A DNA stretch of 64,000 nucleotides. It comes from Styela clava (taxonomy: Eukaryota; Chordata; Ascidiacea; Stolidobranchia; Styelidae). The stretch covers positions 14,942,001 through 15,006,000 of the forward strand of contig NC_135251.1 of NCBI RefSeq assembly GCF_964204865.1, written 5' to 3'. The first letter of the stretch is position 1, and each line of letters starts with the position of its first letter. This document shows positions 59,701-64,000 of this stretch, piece after piece. Under the pieces are notes generated by a model. The model had not been told where the DNA came from, ran no database searches, and worked only from the letters and a program-made list of their open reading frames with translations. The translations under genes were made by a program, and so were the position numbers.

Positions 59701-62143
59701 ATTCAGTGTTGAGTTGCATTAAGCTTCTGATATTATCGAGGCAAATGCGCATGAACTATGGAGCAAAGGAATAAACTTTGCACAAAGGTTCAAGCAGATG
59801 TATTAGGAAATCTTTGCACCTTATTTCAAACTAGTAAATGCGTAGCATATAAATTTATTAACATTTTGTAAAAGTAGAGCTCCTGATAAAAAAAATTCCC
59901 CCGCTTTTGTTGCAGATCACAGCTAAAGACAACAGAGTTCTCGAATCACCAAAACAAGAGTACAACAAATATCCTCATTTGGTACAGCATGCGGTCAAAG
60001 TCAACCAAAGGTTTGAAGTTACGTACAAACTTGCACATTAATGTAGTTTTGTAAACCTAAAATGTGAAATAAATATTCACCCGCAAAACTCACAGATCGT
60101 TGAAGAAACTCTAAATTTAATTCCTTTTCAGCCTGTTTCAGACTTTCAACAGTCCAGTCTCTTGGAGTAGTTGCTTGGAGTACAACATCTACATTCTTTC
60201 CACAGTGTTGGTGATATTTATCTACAGTCACTACAGACATCAGCCTTGACAGTGAGTCGACCTGAAATCTGCATTTTGCATGTACAGATTTTTTAAAAGT
60301 CGGTAAAGTTAAAAACTAATTATCGCATTCGTAGTGAATCGGTTTCAAATAAAAACTAAATTCTTTCAAGCTAAAACGAATAAAACTGATTTTCTCAATA
60401 AAAAAGCACCTGTGACTAGCGTCAATGATGGTTCCCGGGCCAGATTCATCAAGTATGTGCTTGTGGAATAATGGTAATACCAACGTTCGATTCAATAGAA
60501 TTGCCACGTATGCTGCTTGTCTCAATCCCCAGATCTGGTTAGTGGGGCCGTTGTAAAGCAATGGAAGAAGAAATCTTTCAGAATTTAGCTTTATTTGAGG
60601 ATGCTGAAGGTTATTGTTATCAAGGATTTCTGATGAAGACATCCACTCCACACATTCTTCTGCACCAAGACTAGAATAAAATTTTCATAATTATAAGTTT
60701 ACTGTTAGGTTAATTAGCTTAATCATGTTAATCTAGTCAGGTGATAAATGCGTTATACTAATTGCTTGACTATTTTTGAGGTTGAACAATAAATTTTGTT
60801 CTGAGTTGAATAACGAAATATTTGGTGTATATCATGAAATGATAATTTAGTACTATGGTCATTCAATTAACATATGTTTGTTCGTAGTATATACCAGTAC
60901 TAGTAAAATACGCATTTCTGAAGCACTCGCTCACCCAAATCGATTTGCGAAATTATACGCGGTGGAACATTGAAGGGAAAACAGAAAAACAACGGATCCA
61001 ATATTAAACACGTGATAGCAAAAGCTTTCTGAAAATTTCTATTCAACTTCTAAAAAGCGATAGTTACACAGGGAAGTAATTTCTGGTTTCAGCATTAACA
61101 AAAAACGATTTAGAAAACCGAAACATATACTTTGTGGTTTCATAATCATGAAATACAAGAGAGCAACTCCTAAACAAACAGATACGAAAGTTTCGCATTG
61201 GTACAGGTATGGTTTGACCTAAGAGCACGAAGTTTGATGAAACGATCAGCGGCCAACCAATACAAAAGCAATCTGGAAATACGGATTCTTCATTGATTAA
61301 AATGAAACAGCAAAATTCTTAGTGAAAGACTTCGTAGCACAGAGTGACCACAAAAACAGAACCCACAAATGTCTCAGTTACTTTTACGACAAATGAAGTG
61401 AATTCATTAAACACTTGGACTTATGTTTGTGCATGATTGTACCCAAAGGTTTCACGAAAGTTATGTTCACTCTGAAATATCTCCTAAATGACCTGGGTCC
61501 TATTTTTTTGCGATCACCCGTTACTCAGAAGGAAAGCTAGAAAACAGTGAATAAAAGTAATCGCCTACCATAGAAACTTCTTCCATTTTCAAATACTCAA
61601 AATTTGAAAAATCAGTTAGTCCATTAGTTGAGTAGAGAAGCGATATTTACGATAGCAACGATTTGGCGTTAACACCAACAAGAATTTAGCAAAACTATTC
61701 ATATCTCTGTGTCTAGTTACATAAACATTTTCAAAATATGGATAATTGATTCTCTATAAAGTTTTGTTGTATTTCGCTGTCTTACATTGTTTTATAATAA
61801 TCAAACTTTGTACCATAATATATGCAGGTCATTGCTAACGTTCGAAATTATTTGGGTTGAACACAGGGCGAAAAATTATTAAAGGAATTCAAGATGAAAG
61901 TTATAAGTATCAAGCAGTTATATAGCAAAATGCAAAGCACATTTTGAAATTGAATCTAAATAATGGTCATACCCTTACTGAACTTCAACTTTATGTTTAA
62001 TCTTACCTTTTTGCTTCGATGTTTCTTGGGCACAACATATTTGTTGCAACTATATAGAAAATCAATCCAAACATAATAGAAATTACTATTTTTCTCGTTG
62101 ATGGTCCCATAATACCGTGACGAAATTTTCTCAAATCTGCCAT
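47764..62143 (-). CDS. Type II membrane O-fucosyltransferase-like protein, 9 exons
   Basis: Exons in coding order: 62007-62143, 60410-60670, 60094-60268, 59233-59415, 55536-55646, 55102-55210, 49102-49303, 48781-48922, 47764-47892. All are GT-AG with matching phases, giving 482 residues. Residues 1-17 are basic and cytosolic, about 18-37 form a signal anchor (IVISIMFGLIFYIVA), and the rest would be luminal. GDP-fucose O-fucosyltransferase (PF10250) landmarks are NQIWGLRQAAYVAILLNRTL (about 90-109), VDSLSRL, YLALHWRYDKEDFGKF with the conserved Arg of the HxR motif at R311, DVRHIYIATP, and a C-terminal SSWSDNIVLNRD (about 448). Enzymes of this fold fucosylate Ser/Thr of secreted proteins in the ER/Golgi; the substrate here is unknown and it is not clearly POFUT1 or POFUT2. 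Introns 4 and 6 (3.6 and 5.8 kb) are swollen by a minisatellite and transposons. Acceptor choice for exon 3 (60268 rather than 7 nt later) follows phase. Confidence 0.84.
47907..48700. repeat. Tandem duplication, unit about 451 bp
   Basis: 47907-48357 and 48358 to about 48700 are direct copies (GATAAGAGTTATCAGTTC, GAATGAAGACGCGCGTTTT, TAAGTGTTTGGACC, GTACCGGTACGGGTATTCAA, GACGCGAATGCGGAACCGC in order); the second lacks an internal stretch. They lie in the last intron of the fucosyltransferase-like gene. Confidence 0.88.
50933..52259. mobile_element. 1.3 kb hAT-type MITE (family TAGGGCTGGGC) nested in the hAT transposase
   Basis: Both ends begin TAGGGCTGGGC followed by a TTTCGAAAC-like stretch (right end as reverse complement). 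The flanks are ACCACAAG (50925-50932) and ACCACAAC (52260-52267), 7 of 8 identical. Subterminal GAAAC repeats are dense. It splits the transposase frame, so it is younger than the host element. Confidence 0.9.
52362..52582. repeat. Perfect-looking 111-bp tandem duplication
   Basis: 52362-52470 recurs at 52473-52581 with no difference I could find, offset 111 bp. It lies in the transposase pseudogene and must be recent. Confidence 0.92.
54207..54597. mobile_element. 391-bp hAT-type MITE (family TAGGGCTGGGC)
   Basis: Ends TAGGACTGGGCATTTTCGAA and (reverse complement) TAGGGCTGGGTATTTCGAAT. Flanks are ATGATTGC (54199-54206) and ATGATGGC (54598-54605), 7 of 8 identical. Absent from the paralogous position near 41012 in copy A. 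Confidence 0.92.
54802..54877 (+). repeat. R1-family fragment inserted in copy B
   Basis: A stretch with CCAACCAGTAAAAAA and CAAGAGAGCTATGCTC, ending ATATGGACACG, interrupts sequence that is continuous in copy A at about 41190 (ACTTAGCCGATTCTAAGCTC), giving a direct occupied/empty comparison. Confidence 0.75.
56086..57002. other. Intron 4 sequence of the fucosyltransferase-like gene, left of the minisatellite
   Basis: Beyond the duplication boundary. It has short AT-rich repeats at 56140-56205 (AAATTATAAAGGTTTATATA twice). No gene recognised; open frames on both strands look like chance. Confidence 0.5.
57003..57712. repeat. 16-bp minisatellite, about 44 units
   Basis: Consensus unit GGTGCAAATGTACGCG, with frequent variants (TACGTG, CACGCG, TATGTG plus GTTTCAAATG). 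The unit is not a multiple of three, so all frames stay open for long stretches and give Cys- or His-rich mock proteins on both strands. A higher-order pattern (several GTGCAAATG units followed by TATGTGGTTTCAAATGTG) recurs. It lies in intron 4 of the fucosyltransferase-like gene. Confidence 0.93.
57713..59232. other. Intron 4 sequence, right of the minisatellite
   Basis: No gene, element with clear ends or structured RNA recognised. Ordinary AT-rich intron sequence. Confidence 0.5.
60671..62006. other. Intron 1 of the fucosyltransferase-like gene
   Basis: About 1.3 kb. It contains diverged R1-like blocks (61155 ACAAGAGAGCAACTCC; 61600-61650 CAGTTAGTCCATTAGTTGAG). No other feature seen. Confidence 0.4.
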
Positions 62144-63959
62144 ATATTCTAAATACAATCATCAAGTTAATTAAATATGGAAAGAAAAAATATCATTTTT
62201 TTTATATCTTCGTCTTTAGAAAAATTATTTCGTGTCACTTGTTTTTATTCTGCATACGACAAAATATAGCTTGCTCAATTTAGTGTTTGCAATAACCAAA
62301 TAGTTTTTCAAATGAGTTTCTGAACTTCTACTGTTTCGGCTCTCACTGATCTGTATATCAGCTCTATTCATTGAAGATTTTTTGCCTAATTGTCCTGGGA
62401 CTCGTGAGAGAAGCACCAATTACATGATTAAGATAGTTTTCAAATGGATGTGAAAATAATTAAGAAAATTCGACTAGTTCTGCATTCGAAACTAAGTTTA
62501 TTTGAGCATTTTTCAAGCACTTATAATGTAAGCATATTTCGACAGTAGTCATTATTCATTTTGTACATGATATAATATTACCTGATTTAGTATATTGAAT
62601 ACCAAAATATTGTTTGAAATATATATAAAAATAACTTCCCAACCGACTTATGGGCTCTCTGACGTGTAAAGAAACTACTCATTCAAAATTTCTGCCTAAT
62701 TGTGGCAAATAATTATCATAGTTTGCAAATAGATGTAAATGCACCATGGCTATTCTACGTCGTCTAGTTGAATTTAATATCACAACCAATCTAACGAAAC
62801 CGACGGTGTATTTACTCTTGTAGAGTCGGATTGAGAAATAAATAAACGTTTGAAAGCAAAGAGGGTGGAGGGTGAAATTTAAAAAATAAAATTTGTGGAA
62901 GTGTTGGCAAAGATTTCAACTGACTTTTTGATAGTGGCCCGAAATCACCATTATACCAAACCCTCCAGTTTGTTCAGCGTAGCATGCTCCCGCACCTATG
63001 TTTCGTCTCTGTTTTGCTTGCGAATTTTAACGTTAGAGAACATCAGATGAGTAAGAAACAATCTAACTTTACTTAGATGTCATAAACCACCAAATGTGGT
63101 AAACAAAGGTTCCAAATACACGCATATTATTACATAATCTCGATATGAAAACTTGGTGTGTATATACTATGTTAGTATATATATATATATTCATTAGTGT
63201 CATAATATCTGTAGCTGTTATACCTTTGAGAAAAGCGGTATTCGAGAAAAGACGATTTGTAAAAAATAAACAATCCCGCGGAAAAAAGAAAAATTTATTT
63301 ATATATATATTTTCAAAACATTACCATACTCGTCCATAAACACTGAAACAAACTTACAAAGACTAAATGAAACTTCCAAACATTTCTACTATTCAAACCA
63401 CTTTAGTAACATTATGGTTCTGCTGACGAACATATGAAGACTCATACGCCGTAAATACACTCCATGCCGCAAGCCGGATCGCCTGGGGGGTGATGTGATA
63501 ATCAACTACTATAGCCCGCAGTGTTTATTCATTGTCTCTGCGCACGATCCTTGCGTAAAGACTCTCGAATGCCGCCATGCCTTGCCAACCGTCGCGCATG
63601 ATGCATGGTAACTTACGCAACATATAAACAAAGTGATCACACCCTCAAAGGCCCATTGCAAACGCGGAAGAAAAAAAATTATGTTATGATTACAATCAAA
63701 ACTACTATGCGAAACCCTTTTAAAAATGGCTTGATCATAGAGATGGATCATTTGCGGCGAAGAGTAGAAATAGGATGACAACATATGGATCCGAGAATAT
63801 AATTGAGAACAACCCAATCTCTCGTTTTTGAGTTCTTCGGAGCACGCGACACAGGAAGCAGAACTTTCGATAAATGCTTTATCGTTACGACGAATTGCAG
63901 GTTTCAGGAACAGAGTTACTAGCAGAAGTTGACAAGATTTGTTTTTGTTTCTATTTTTA
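62144..63959. other. Upstream flank of the fucosyltransferase-like gene
   Basis: Likely holds its promoter. A 152-codon minus-strand frame at 63509-63967 starts inside or next to an R1 repeat, has no domain I recognise and is left unannotated. A TA microsatellite lies at 63173-63191. Nothing else recognised. Confidence 0.4.
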
Positions 63960-64000
63960 TTGTACACGAAATGTACCTATGGATCGTTTTGTTATTTTGC
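63960..64000 (-). repeat. Dispersed repeat family R1, copy cut by the window edge
   Basis: GTACACGAAATGTACCTATG and TCGTTTTGTTATTTTG match the start of the copy at 14790-14830 almost base for base. Confidence 0.65.

Noticed and set aside
60264-60268. Alternative acceptor for fucosyltransferase exon 3, seven nt downstream
   Set aside because: It breaks the reading frame with exon 2; the acceptor before 60268 keeps phase and gives the expected VDSLSRL context.
63509-63967. 152-codon minus-strand frame at the window edge
   Set aside because: Begins in an R1 repeat with no domain, signal or splice evidence; not strong enough to annotate.

Overview
This 64 kb window is eukaryotic nuclear DNA from an animal. 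It is AT-rich, with short GT-AG introns, single-copy animal genes and a heavy, nested load of DNA transposons and MITEs. The gene complement (TMEM19, GLYCTK, CHMP7, poly(A)-binding protein, rolling stone-like, O-fucosyltransferase-like), the compact introns and what looks like a dicistronic gene pair suggest an invertebrate deuterostome. An ascidian tunicate is my best guess, but that is inference and not shown by any single marker.

Left third (1-12 kb), the gene-dense part: an intact 8-exon TMEM19 gene (+, 336 aa) converges on an intact 5-exon D-glycerate kinase gene GLYCTK (-, 514 aa). Next is a minus-strand unit in which a 107-aa single-pass membrane protein (4 exons, previously unrecognised) ends inside the exon that carries CHMP7 (single coding exon, 467 aa). 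The two reading frames overlap by 8 nt, so they look like one dicistronic unit or operon.

Middle (12-28 kb): a complete 4.2 kb PIF/Harbinger element with TTA target duplications carries an intact five-exon DDE transposase and a MADF-BESS partner gene broken by a 1-nt frameshift. An intronless 660-aa cytoplasmic poly(A)-binding protein gene follows, with an oligo(A)-rich leader like the autoregulatory tract of PABP mRNAs. A Tc1/mariner-type MITE and tRNA-derived SINE copies lie on either side.

Right half (28.7-64 kb): a tandem segmental duplication. Copy B (about 43.5-56.1 kb) holds an intact rolling stone-like membrane-protein gene and the 3' part of an intact 9-exon, 482-aa type II membrane O-fucosyltransferase-like gene that runs from 62.1 to 47.8 kb. 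Copy A (about 28.7-42.2 kb) holds a broken rolling stone-like pseudogene and one relic fucosyltransferase exon. Copy A is invaded by a ZBED-type hAT, a LINE fragment and a 5.4 kb hAT-inside-hAT. Copy B is invaded by another hAT that itself contains a MITE. Because the copies are paralogous, one copy supplies the empty site for an insertion in the other. A 16-bp minisatellite of about 44 units sits in a fucosyltransferase intron.

All exon boundaries were placed by hand from splice consensus, reading-frame phase and family resemblance. No alignment or database search was run.
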